From contig JAJCYA010000057.1 of NCBI GenBank assembly GCA_029263095.1, forward strand, positions 1 through 38,004: a stretch of DNA of 38,004 bases, in the 5' to 3' direction. The position numbers and the translations under genes are program-made. Positions 6,424 to 13,912 of this stretch are shown one piece after another. The number at the start of each line of letters is the position of its first letter. Within the stretch, counting starts at the first letter, position 1. The notes under the pieces are model-generated. The model was not told the origin of the DNA. It was given only the letters and a program-made list of their open reading frames with translations, and made no database searches. The DNA is from Acidimicrobiia bacterium (GTDB taxonomy: Bacteria; Actinomycetota; Acidimicrobiia; Spongiisociales; UBA11373).

Positions 6424-7800
6424 GTGAAGCTGCATTCGCGACGACCCCGTGAGCTCGCCATCGCTCTGCGCGACTTGGCTCGGCGACGCCCTCGCGAGGC
6501 TGAGGAGTACCTCGACGCCCACCAGCAAGAGTGGTCGGCTCTCGCCGCGGCAGATCCGCACGATGCGGCCGACATCCTCGAAGCGATCGACAAAGAGGCC
6601 GCTGCGGAACTGATCGTTGACCTTGAGCCGAGCGGAGCGGCGTTGGTTCTGGAAGAGATGAACAACGAAGTCGCGGCCGATCTGCTCGAGGAAATCGTTC
6701 CGGATGAGGCGGCATCGATGGTCACTGAGCTGTCGCCCGATGAGGCTGCCGACATCGTCGGCTACCTGGAGGCCGAGGCGCGCGATGCCATCCTGGAGGT
6801 GCTGGACGACGCCGCGGAAGACCGAATAGTCGAGGTGCTGCGTTACCCGGCCGACTCGGCCGGCGGTCTCATGTCGATGGAGCCGGCGACACTGCCCGGC
6901 GGTACTACCGCCGGTGAAGCGATCGAGGCGTTGCGACGGCTGCACGAACACGTCGATCATTTGCACTACGTGTACGTCGTCGACAATGAGACACGCTTGA
7001 TCGGAGTCGTCTCCTTCAGGGAGCTGGTCTTCTCCCGGCCTGGCGCCGGGCTCGACGAGGTGATGATCCCCGATCCGGTGGCGGTCCGGCCCGATACCGA
7101 CCGAGAGGACCTTGCGGAGTTGATTCAGCGATACGGGTTCGTGGCCATGCCCGTTGTCGATCATCGCGGTCATCTCCTTGGAGTGGTGACGGTCGATGAC
7201 GTCATCGAGGCGGTCCAGCACGAGGCGACCGAGGACATCGCCGCCATGGTCGGGGCCGGCGCCGAAGAGACGATCTACACACCGTTCTTCAGGTCGGTGC
7301 GCAGTCGGCTCCCTTGGACCGCGGTCAACCTGGGTACGGCCTTTCTCGTCGCGTTCACGGTGAGCCGGTTCGAGCCGATCATCGACCAGTTTGCGGTGCT
7401 GGCTGCCTACATGCCCGTGGTGGCGTCTGTCGGCGGCAACAGTGGGGCGCAGAGCCAGGCCATCATCATCAGGGCGATGGCCGTCGATACGGTGCCGGCC
7501 CAAGCGACGCGACAGGTGCTTGCCCGGTCACTGCTCATCGGTCTGACAAATGGGGTAGTGGTAGGAGTGCTGTCGGGGCTGATCGCGGGCGGTTTTACCG
7601 GGGAGCCCAAGATCGGATTCGTGATCGGATTGGCGACGCTGATCAACCTGGTGATCGCCAACCTGGCCGGCAGCGGGATCCCCGTGCTGCTCCACAAGCT
7701 TGGACAGGATCCGGCACTGGCGTCCAACATCTTTATGACGATGATCACCGACCTGGTCGGCTTTGGTGGTTTCTTGGCGATCGCTACCGGGCTGCTGTAG
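6424..7800 (+). CDS. mgtE: Magnesium transporter MgtE
   Basis: MgtE is a homodimeric Mg2+ channel gated by cytoplasmic Mg2+. The 458 aa show the family order. A helical, acidic N domain (residues 1 to about 125) contains DAADILE-like repeats. Two CBS domains follow (about 130-255; SAGGLMSMEP, YVVDNETRLIGVVSFREL, PVVDHRGHLLGVVTVDDV). A five-helix channel domain (about 280-458) has the signature GGNSGAQSQAIIIRAMA and the ion-pathway region with NLAGSGIPVLL. Many Asp and Glu residues lie between domains, as needed for Mg sensing. The start is a GTG without a clear ribosome site; the structured leader upstream may matter. Confidence 0.95.
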   Translation: MKLHSRRPRELAIALRDLARRRPREAEEYLDAHQQEWSALAAADPHDAADILEAIDKEAAAELIVDLEPSGAALVLEEMNNEVAADLLEEIVPDEAASMVTELSPDEAADIVGYLEAEARDAILEVLDDAAEDRIVEVLRYPADSAGGLMSMEPATLPGGTTAGEAIEALRRLHEHVDHLHYVYVVDNETRLIGVVSFRELVFSRPGAGLDEVMIPDPVAVRPDTDREDLAELIQRYGFVAMPVVDHRGHLLGVVTVDDVIEAVQHEATEDIAAMVGAGAEETIYTPFFRSVRSRLPWTAVNLGTAFLVAFTVSRFEPIIDQFAVLAAYMPVVASVGGNSGAQSQAIIIRAMAVDTVPAQATRQVLARSLLIGLTNGVVVGVLSGLIAGGFTGEPKIGFVIGLATLINLVIANLAGSGIPVLLHKLGQDPALASNIFMTMITDLVGFGGFLAIATGLL

Positions 7801-7853
7801 ACGGAACCGAAAGTCCGGGCGCTCGAACTCTCGTGCTTCTCCTTGGCACAGCA

Positions 7854-7882
7854 TGGAGGGGCGCCGATTCGACGCCCCTCCA
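7854..7882. terminator. Bidirectional stem-loop between mgtE and the MMPL gene
   Basis: A perfect 10-bp stem (TGGAGGGGCG / CGCCCCTCCA, loop 7864-7872) lies between two convergent genes. It has no long T run on either side, so it is a probable but not textbook terminator. Confidence 0.6.
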
Positions 7883-7904
7883 ATGCCCATGTCGCCTTCG
7901 GGTA

Positions 7905-10136
7905 TCAGGCGGCGACGAGTTGCTTGTCATCCTCCGATGGGACAGGATCGGGCGCGCCCTCGATGTTGATCTTTGGCAGCCACTCCAGCCACGAAGGGAG
8001 GTACCAATTGCGGTCACCGAGCAACTTCATCGATGCCGGCACCAGTACCGAACGGACGATCGTTGCGTCGAGTAGCACCGCGGCGGCCAGCCCGAAGCCC
8101 ATCTGCTGGAAGCTCACGAGTCGCCCGGCGGCGAACCCGCCGAAGACGGCCACCATGATCGCAGCCGCGCCGGTGATGAGTGCTGCCGTCGTACGAAGGC
8201 CGTACGCGACCGACTCGGTGTTGTCGCCGGTCGTGTCGAAGCGCTCCCGGATGCGCGACAGCAGGAACACGTGGTAGTCCATCGAAAGGCCGAACAGCAC
8301 GGAGAACAGGAATAGGGGGAGCCATGCCTCAATGACCTCGACCTGCGTGAAGCCGAAGAACCCTGCGATGTCTTTGACCCAGCCGGGTCCGACCCCTGCC
8401 TGGAAGAACAGCACAACGAGCCCATAGGCGGCCCCCACCGAAAGCAGGTTCATCGCGATCGCTTTGGTGGGGATGACCACCGACCGGAACGCCACTGTGA
8501 GCAGGATGAACGACAGACCAAGCACGAATAGGAACACGATCGGTGTCCATCTAGATGTCTGGTCGAGGAAGTCGACCGACCCGGCCGTCTCTCCACCCAC
8601 GAGAACCGTCGCGTTTGCATCCGCAAACACCTCCGGGAGGATCTCGTTGCGCAATGTGCGCACCGCGTCGATCGACGCGGCTGAGTTGATGTCGCCTGCC
8701 AGCGGGGAAGACACAATGGCGATCGTGTCGTCCTCGCTAGTAGTCACCTCCATCCCACCTCCGAATGCCGGTTCGAGGGAGAGTCGCTCCTCGAGGGCAG
8801 AGATGGCCTCTTCGATGGCATCGGTTTGCTGTCCCTGGATGACGATCTCGACCGGCGAAGTGAGTCCGCCGGAGAATTCATCCTCCAGGACAAGGAAAGC
8901 CTGTTTCGACTCGATCTCGTCGGGCAGCGTGCTGACGCCGTTGAACCCGGTGTCAATCGAGAAGTAGCTGAGGGAGAGCACGATCAACAAGCCGGCCGAC
9001 AGCACCAGGCTTGTGACCGGTCTACGCATGACCGACGTCGTGATCCGGTCCCAGAACCGGCCACGGCGGGCCGCAGCCTTTGGTGATCGCCCGCGAATTC
9101 GCAGCCAATTGATGCGGTCGCCCATCAGCGAGAGCACCGCGGGTAGAAGCGTCAGCGATGCCGACACGGCCGCGACCACAACCAGGATGGCGCCGATGCC
9201 AAGACTGCGGAAGATCGTGTTTGGCAGCAAGAGCATGCCGAGAAGGGCCAGGACGACGGTCAGGCCTGAGAAGAAGACGGCCCGACTGGCCGTACCACCG
9301 GCGCGAGCGATGGCGTCGATCTTGTCACGACCGGCCTCCCGTTCCTCCCGAAACCTGGAGACGATGAACAGCGAGTAGTCGATTCCGACCGCCAGGCCGA
9401 TCATTGTGATCATGTTGGTTACGAAGAAGGACAGGTCGAAGACGAGTCCCACCAGCGCGGCAGCGCCGAGCGCCACTGCAATTGACGCCAACCCGAGGAC
9501 GATCGGGATCAGTCCGGTCACGACGGCGCCAAACACGAAGACGAGGACCAGGAGTGCAACCGCGATCCCGATTGTCTCGCCGGTGGCGAGATCCTGTTCT
9601 GCGATCTCGTTGACTTCGTTCTCCAGGGTGGCGGGACCGGTGATTGCCGCCCCGATTCCCTCCGGCGCAGAGACTCCATCCATTGCTTCGTGGACGGAGG
9701 CGGCGTTGGCGGATTGGGTGTCGGAGCCGTCACCTGCGAGCACCACCGGCAGCAGCACCGAGCGGCCACTGGCGGACACGGGTCCGTCGTTGGTGAGCGG
9801 GCTGCCGACATGAGTGACGACGTCTGGCCCGAGTGCGCCGACTTCAGCTTGCAGGGCAGCCACGTAACCCTGGTAGTCGGGGCTGTCGATGCCGACGACG
9901 TCGGACGTCACAACAATCATCTCGGTCGCGGTCTCGACACCGCGGACCTCATCGATCAGCACCTGGGCCTGCACCGACTCGGGGTTGTCGGTGAAGTCGG
10001 CGGCAGTCGTCAGTGCATCCCCCAACAGGGCAGATGTGAGGCCGATGGCGGTGACGAGGACCACAAGCCACAGGATGACGGTCGTCCATGGTCTTTGAGC
10101 GCTGGAGCGTGCCAGTGTCTCGGTGTTCAGTTGCAT
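7905..10136 (-). CDS. MMPL-family RND-type exporter
   Basis: The 743-aa protein has the MmpL/RND plan: helix 1, a large outside domain, five helices, then the same again. The proton-relay signature appears twice, as GIDYSLFIVSRFREE (Asp near residue 253) and SMDYHVFLLSRIRER (Asp near residue 620). Such pumps export lipids, siderophores or drugs using the proton gradient; the substrate here is unknown. I start at the ATG at 10136, which has GTGGAG 6 nt upstream; an ATG at 10142 is the alternative. The divergent TetR gene and the operator at 10159-10180 suggest ligand-induced expression. Confidence 0.93.
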   Translation of the reverse strand: MQLNTETLARSSAQRPWTTVILWLVVLVTAIGLTSALLGDALTTAADFTDNPESVQAQVLIDEVRGVETATEMIVVTSDVVGIDSPDYQGYVAALQAEVGALGPDVVTHVGSPLTNDGPVSASGRSVLLPVVLAGDGSDTQSANAASVHEAMDGVSAPEGIGAAITGPATLENEVNEIAEQDLATGETIGIAVALLVLVFVFGAVVTGLIPIVLGLASIAVALGAAALVGLVFDLSFFVTNMITMIGLAVGIDYSLFIVSRFREEREAGRDKIDAIARAGGTASRAVFFSGLTVVLALLGMLLLPNTIFRSLGIGAILVVVAAVSASLTLLPAVLSLMGDRINWLRIRGRSPKAAARRGRFWDRITTSVMRRPVTSLVLSAGLLIVLSLSYFSIDTGFNGVSTLPDEIESKQAFLVLEDEFSGGLTSPVEIVIQGQQTDAIEEAISALEERLSLEPAFGGGMEVTTSEDDTIAIVSSPLAGDINSAASIDAVRTLRNEILPEVFADANATVLVGGETAGSVDFLDQTSRWTPIVFLFVLGLSFILLTVAFRSVVIPTKAIAMNLLSVGAAYGLVVLFFQAGVGPGWVKDIAGFFGFTQVEVIEAWLPLFLFSVLFGLSMDYHVFLLSRIRERFDTTGDNTESVAYGLRTTAALITGAAAIMVAVFGGFAAGRLVSFQQMGFGLAAAVLLDATIVRSVLVPASMKLLGDRNWYLPSWLEWLPKINIEGAPDPVPSEDDKQLVAA

Positions 10137-10158
10137 GTTCATCTCCACTTGTTTTATG

Positions 10159-10180
10159 TACGTCGTAAGTTTACGATGTA
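10159..10180. promoter_or_regulatory. Palindromic operator, probably for the TetR regulator
   Basis: TACGTCGTAA-GT-TTACGATGTA is a 22-bp dyad with one mismatched pair, 22 bp before the MMPL start. A second, looser dyad (ACATAC/GTATGT) follows at about 10193-10211. Position and symmetry fit a TetR-family operator controlling both divergent genes. Confidence 0.6.
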
Positions 10181-10339
10181 AGCGGAGGCTATACATACAG
10201 CGTAAGTATGTCAAGAGGGAATCTGATGGACAGGCGCTCATGTGAGTCGGGGCCCGGCGGACCGGCTGCGCTGCTTGGAGCAGTGCTGCCTTACGGTGTA
10301 GATTTGGTGGCGGCGACGACGACTGAAACTAGGTCCCTG

Positions 10340-10987
10340 ATGGCCAAGACCGGCACCAAGCGCTCACCCCTGACCCGCGACAGGATCATCGCTGCGGCGG
10401 TAGCGTTTACCGACGAGAACGGAATCGAATCGCTATCGATGCGCAAGCTGGGTCACGAGCTCGGCGTCGAGGCGATGTCGCTCTACAACCACGTTGCCGA
10501 CAAGGACGACATCCTCAGCGGCATGGTCGACTCCTTGTTCGCCGAGTTCGAGATGCCGGTTGGTGAGGATTGGAAGAGTGCGGTGAGGGTGACGGCCTTC
10601 TCGGCCAAGAACGTGATCGCCGCCCATCCCTGGGCCGTCGGGCTACTCAGTGCGCGACAGGGCATGGGTGAGGGCACCTTCCAGCTCATGGACGCGATGA
10701 TGGGTCTGTTGCTGGACGCGGGTTATGACACTCCTACGACCCATCACGCCTGGCATGTCATTGCCAGCCACGTCATGGGATACGCCTTCCAAGAAGCAAA
10801 CTCGCCCTTCGGCGATGGCGACGATCACGATCACGAAGCAAGCGTGGAACTGATTCGCCGGTTTGGTGATCAGTTCCCGAGCCTTGCTCAGGTCGCCCCG
10901 CACCTCATGGAGTGCAGCTATGACGAAGAGTTCGCTTTCGGACTCGAGATCATTCTGAGCGGCATCGAGGCGCGCGGTCCCTCCTGA
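10340..10987 (+). CDS. TetR/AcrR-family transcriptional regulator
   Basis: The 215-aa protein begins with a TetR DNA-binding domain (residues about 12-58: RDRIIAAAVAFTDENG, then ESLSMRKLGHELGVEAMSLY and NHVADKDDIL). The helical ligand-binding domain behind it contains a His/Asp-rich loop (DGDDHDHE). The wording MRKLGHELGVEAMSLYNHV is typical of the TetR subgroup with the TetR_C-type effector domain. I place the start at the ATG at 10340, just before the first basic residues; an ATG at 10208 would add 44 residues without domain character. It most likely represses the divergent MMPL exporter and itself. Confidence 0.9.
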   Translation: MAKTGTKRSPLTRDRIIAAAVAFTDENGIESLSMRKLGHELGVEAMSLYNHVADKDDILSGMVDSLFAEFEMPVGEDWKSAVRVTAFSAKNVIAAHPWAVGLLSARQGMGEGTFQLMDAMMGLLLDAGYDTPTTHHAWHVIASHVMGYAFQEANSPFGDGDDHDHEASVELIRRFGDQFPSLAQVAPHLMECSYDEEFAFGLEIILSGIEARGPS

Positions 10988-11041
10988 GCTGATCGTGCCG
11001 GCCGAGTCCTCCATCGGCGGCGTACGGACGACGGGTCTCGG

Positions 11042-11452
11042 CTACCGGGCTTCCAGCCACTCCTCGTAGGCCACGCCCTCCATCCACTCACTGAAGTGCA
11101 CCACGTGATGGCGTTGCTTTACGAGCTCGAACAACTCTGGATCGGGAGCCTTTTCCAGCGCGAACCGAAGTGTGTCGAGTTGCGCCTGCCACCCTTTGCC
11201 GCCGAGCGCTTCATCCACGCCGTTGCGCCAATCGGGGAGAGCGGACGGATCGTGCTCGGTCCAGTACCGAGCCAGCTTCTTTGCGGTGCGAATCGCTCGT
11301 CTCACGACTTTCGCCTGATCTCGATCCGCTCCCGCCATCTCGCTCGTCGTTTCCGCCCACTCGATGAGAAGCGGTTCATCTACCTCGGCGGGGCGTTCCA
11401 CGGCGCGCCGGTACAGGTCATCGATGCCGGCTGCGATCGAGGCTGCGTTCAC
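11042..11452 (-). CDS. Conserved-looking helical protein of unknown function, coupled to pckA
   Basis: The 136-aa product is soluble, mainly helical and rich in Glu, Arg and Trp (for example IEWAETTSEMAG, KKLARYWTEHDPSALPDW, ELVKQRHHVVHFSEW). I recognise no domain. Its GTG start overlaps the pckA stop as GTGA, so it should be translated with pckA; a role tied to PEP carboxykinase amount or activity would be a guess. Codon use looks the same as in its neighbours. It ends 54 bp from the convergent TetR gene. Confidence 0.7.
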   Translation of the reverse strand: MNAASIAAGIDDLYRRAVERPAEVDEPLLIEWAETTSEMAGADRDQAKVVRRAIRTAKKLARYWTEHDPSALPDWRNGVDEALGGKGWQAQLDTLRFALEKAPDPELFELVKQRHHVVHFSEWMEGVAYEEWLEAR

Positions 11453-12966
11453 ACTGCGGCGGCAATATCGGGGAGGAGATCCTCGTAGGACGCCATGTGG
11501 TTGGCCCTTTCCACCTTGAGTCCTGCGATCAGATCGGCGTACTCGGTACCTCTGTCCTGGGATCCGTACAGGAGCCGCGGGCGCAGCACTGAGGTGTCCT
11601 CTACATTTGGCACCTCGGTGGCCACCTCGTATCCGAAGTCGGGGTCTTCCTCCCAGTCGATCCCGCCGTGGGCGATGGCTGCCACGATCGCAGCCGAAAT
11701 GGCGGGCGTGACCTTGGAGGACCGGTCGTCGTCTTCGGACCCTCCGACTCGGCCCGTATTCAGGAGGTACACCTCCATGCTGGTGGAGTCGAGCAACTCG
11801 CGTAGCCGGTTCGCCTGCCACTCGTGCCGGTATGCGAAGAAAGGATTGGTTCCGGGGACCCGCAGGAACTTTCCGGCTTCTGCTTTCCCTCCGGCACTGG
11901 TGCCCGTCGTCTCTCCAAGCATGAAGTAGGCAGCCGCCTGATCGGGCGTCAATCTGGCGACTGCGGGGATGATGTTGGCGTTCTTGTTCAGGATGAGCAT
12001 GAAATCTGCGGTTTCGACTTCTGCCGGGTAGATCATCCCTGGGATGTCTTCCGCCGAGATCACAGCCCTGCTGTTCTCGGTGTGGCTCTTGTCGTGAAAG
12101 TCGAGGGCTCCGGACGCGTTCATTGCGACGTTTTCCAGGTACGAGCCGGGCTGGGTGGAGCCATGCCACACCGCCGGTTCCGACTCCGAGGTAAGCCCGT
12201 AGACCTTGGCAAACGTCCCCGCCTCGGTGCCGTAGACCTTGCCGCCGGGATACAACGACACGAAGTCGTCCTGAACCGGAGCGCCCCCGCCTGCCTTGGA
12301 GAACGTGGTGGTTGTCTTCCCCGTGCCGGAAAGTCCCACAACCAGACCGACTCGACGGGCTGCTCCGTCGCCGACCACCTTGAGTCCGCTGTGCATCGCC
12401 AGGCCGCCGCGTCGGTACATCAGAGCGTCCCACATCCGCAATCCGCCCATCTTCGACTCACCGAAGTAGTCGGCGTTGAGGACTCGTGTCACTCCGGCAT
12501 CGAGATCGACGGCGATGATGCGATCGTCGGGGTATCCGGGTGCCGCCAGCGACGGCGTGTAGATGACTGTGAACTCGGGTTCTGCATCGTCTTCGGCCGG
12601 AAAGTACAGCAGGCGCTGCTTGGCCGCGATGTTGGCGTTCTCCTTTTCGATGATCAGTCGGGTCCGCACCCGGGCATCGGGGTGATCACCTATGTAGCCG
12701 TCGAGCACAACGACGTCCTTGTCTGCGATGTGTTCGTTCTGGGCACGAGCAAGCGCTGCGTACTCCGAGCGGGTGATCGTTGGATCGGTGTGTCGAGACG
12801 GATCGTCCGCAACGATGAAGGTGCTGAGCTTCGAGCGGGCCGTGACCTGGGTGGTCACATTGAGGTTGCCGTATTCGGTCTCGCGCACGGTCGGCTGAGC
12901 AGCGGTCAACTCACGCAGCTGGTCCGAGTCGGGATTGTGGATGGTAGAGCGAGTGCGGACGTCCAT
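11449..12966 (-). CDS. pckA: Phosphoenolpyruvate carboxykinase (ATP)
   Basis: PckA converts oxaloacetate and ATP to phosphoenolpyruvate, ADP and CO2, the entry step of gluconeogenesis. The 505-aa protein has the ATP-type signature: the P-loop GLSGTGKT at residues 211-218, the metal-binding QDDF segment just after it (about 232-235), the YFGESKMGG strand before it, and the C-terminal adenine-site region. GTP-type enzymes are longer and lack this P-loop wording. The ATG at 12966 has GGAGGG 5 nt upstream. Actinobacteria more often carry the GTP enzyme, so the ATP form is worth noting, though not unique. Confidence 0.95.
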   Translation of the reverse strand: MDVRTRSTIHNPDSDQLRELTAAQPTVRETEYGNLNVTTQVTARSKLSTFIVADDPSRHTDPTITRSEYAALARAQNEHIADKDVVVLDGYIGDHPDARVRTRLIIEKENANIAAKQRLLYFPAEDDAEPEFTVIYTPSLAAPGYPDDRIIAVDLDAGVTRVLNADYFGESKMGGLRMWDALMYRRGGLAMHSGLKVVGDGAARRVGLVVGLSGTGKTTTTFSKAGGGAPVQDDFVSLYPGGKVYGTEAGTFAKVYGLTSESEPAVWHGSTQPGSYLENVAMNASGALDFHDKSHTENSRAVISAEDIPGMIYPAEVETADFMLILNKNANIIPAVARLTPDQAAAYFMLGETTGTSAGGKAEAGKFLRVPGTNPFFAYRHEWQANRLRELLDSTSMEVYLLNTGRVGGSEDDDRSSKVTPAISAAIVAAIAHGGIDWEEDPDFGYEVATEVPNVEDTSVLRPRLLYGSQDRGTEYADLIAGLKVERANHMASYEDLLPDIAAAV

Positions 12967-12994
12967 TGGATCCCTCCGTTGCGGAGCCCGAAGT

Positions 12995-13834
12995 CTAGGA
13001 GGTGGCTGGGGTCCCGCTCGTTTCGGCTACGACGATCGACCTGAACTGCTCGCCGAACGTCTTGCCAAAGGGCCCAATTGGGATCTCGTGCTCACCGACT
13101 CGCTCGATCGGTGTCACTTCTTTGACGGTGGACAGCCCGAAGACCTCGTCGGCGCCGAGCAACCTGTCGAGTGGGAAGAAGCCTTGCTTTACTTCGACGT
13201 CGAGCCTGTTGGCCGATTCGAGCAGTACATCGCGGGTCACGGAGGCCAGAATCCCGAGTTCCAGTGTCGGGGTCTCCAATCTTCCCTCCGACATCCACGC
13301 CACCGTGAATGTCGGGCCCTCCAGGACCACCGAATCGGCGGTGAGCAGGAGTGCATCATCGAATCCGGCACGTTGTGCCTTGTCTGTGGACGCCATGTTG
13401 GGGGCATAGGACGTCCACTTGATACCGGAGAAGCTGCCCGTGTCGGTCGCCGGATGCCACAGGGCTTTCATGGAGAGGACGGAGAGACGATCCGGAACGG
13501 TGGCGGTGGGCTCCGCCAGGACGATTGTCCGCGACGGCGCCGAGGCGCCTGAGTCGCGACTCCCTCCAGTTACGACCACTCTTACCTGGCAACTGCCACC
13601 GGCCTCGGCACAGTCGACGATCCAGGATTCGAGCTTGCCCCGCTCAGGAAGCTCGATCGCCATTGCCGCGGCGCTCCGTTCTAGACGGTCGAGGTGACTG
13701 GCGATGCGAAAGGCGTTGCCTTCGTATGAACGGATGACCTCGAACACCCCGAAGCCTCGGAGCACGCCCCAGTCGTGGACCGAGATGACTGCCTCGTCGT
13801 CTGGCACCACCGTGCCGTCGATGATCACCTTCAC
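12995..13834 (-). CDS. Class IV PLP aminotransferase (BCAT / D-amino-acid aminotransferase / ADC-lyase fold)
   Basis: The 279-aa protein has the fold-type IV pattern: HDWGVLRGFGVFEVIRSY near the N-terminus, the PLP-binding Lys in GIKWTSYAPNM, and the Glu-containing LLTADSVVLEGPTFTVAWM that binds the pyridine nitrogen. The ILASVTRDVLLE segment is also typical. The family includes branched-chain aminotransferase, D-alanine aminotransferase and aminodeoxychorismate lyase; the short length excludes a full-size IlvE but does not decide between the others. The GTG at 13834 lies 7 nt behind a TAGGAT box (13842-13847), so the transcript is probably leaderless. Confidence 0.85.
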   Translation of the reverse strand: MKVIIDGTVVPDDEAVISVHDWGVLRGFGVFEVIRSYEGNAFRIASHLDRLERSAAAMAIELPERGKLESWIVDCAEAGGSCQVRVVVTGGSRDSGASAPSRTIVLAEPTATVPDRLSVLSMKALWHPATDTGSFSGIKWTSYAPNMASTDKAQRAGFDDALLLTADSVVLEGPTFTVAWMSEGRLETPTLELGILASVTRDVLLESANRLDVEVKQGFFPLDRLLGADEVFGLSTVKEVTPIERVGEHEIPIGPFGKTFGEQFRSIVVAETSGTPATS

Positions 13835-13912
13835 GCGGCGAATCCTAGTGCCGGGGCGGCCGACTCGATTCTGGAGGCGGCGTTCTGCGCCGGGTTCTCG
13901 TAGCCTCGGGGT

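Noticed and set aside
6301-6715. Minus-strand open frames over the mgtE leader and 5' end
   Set aside because: They are low-complexity shadows of mgtE and the leader hairpins, with no recognisable motif.
11452-12433. Upstream extension of the pckA-coupled unknown gene to 12433
   Set aside because: The extra 327 residues are the shadow frame of pckA; the GTG at 11452 with its GTGA overlap is the natural start.
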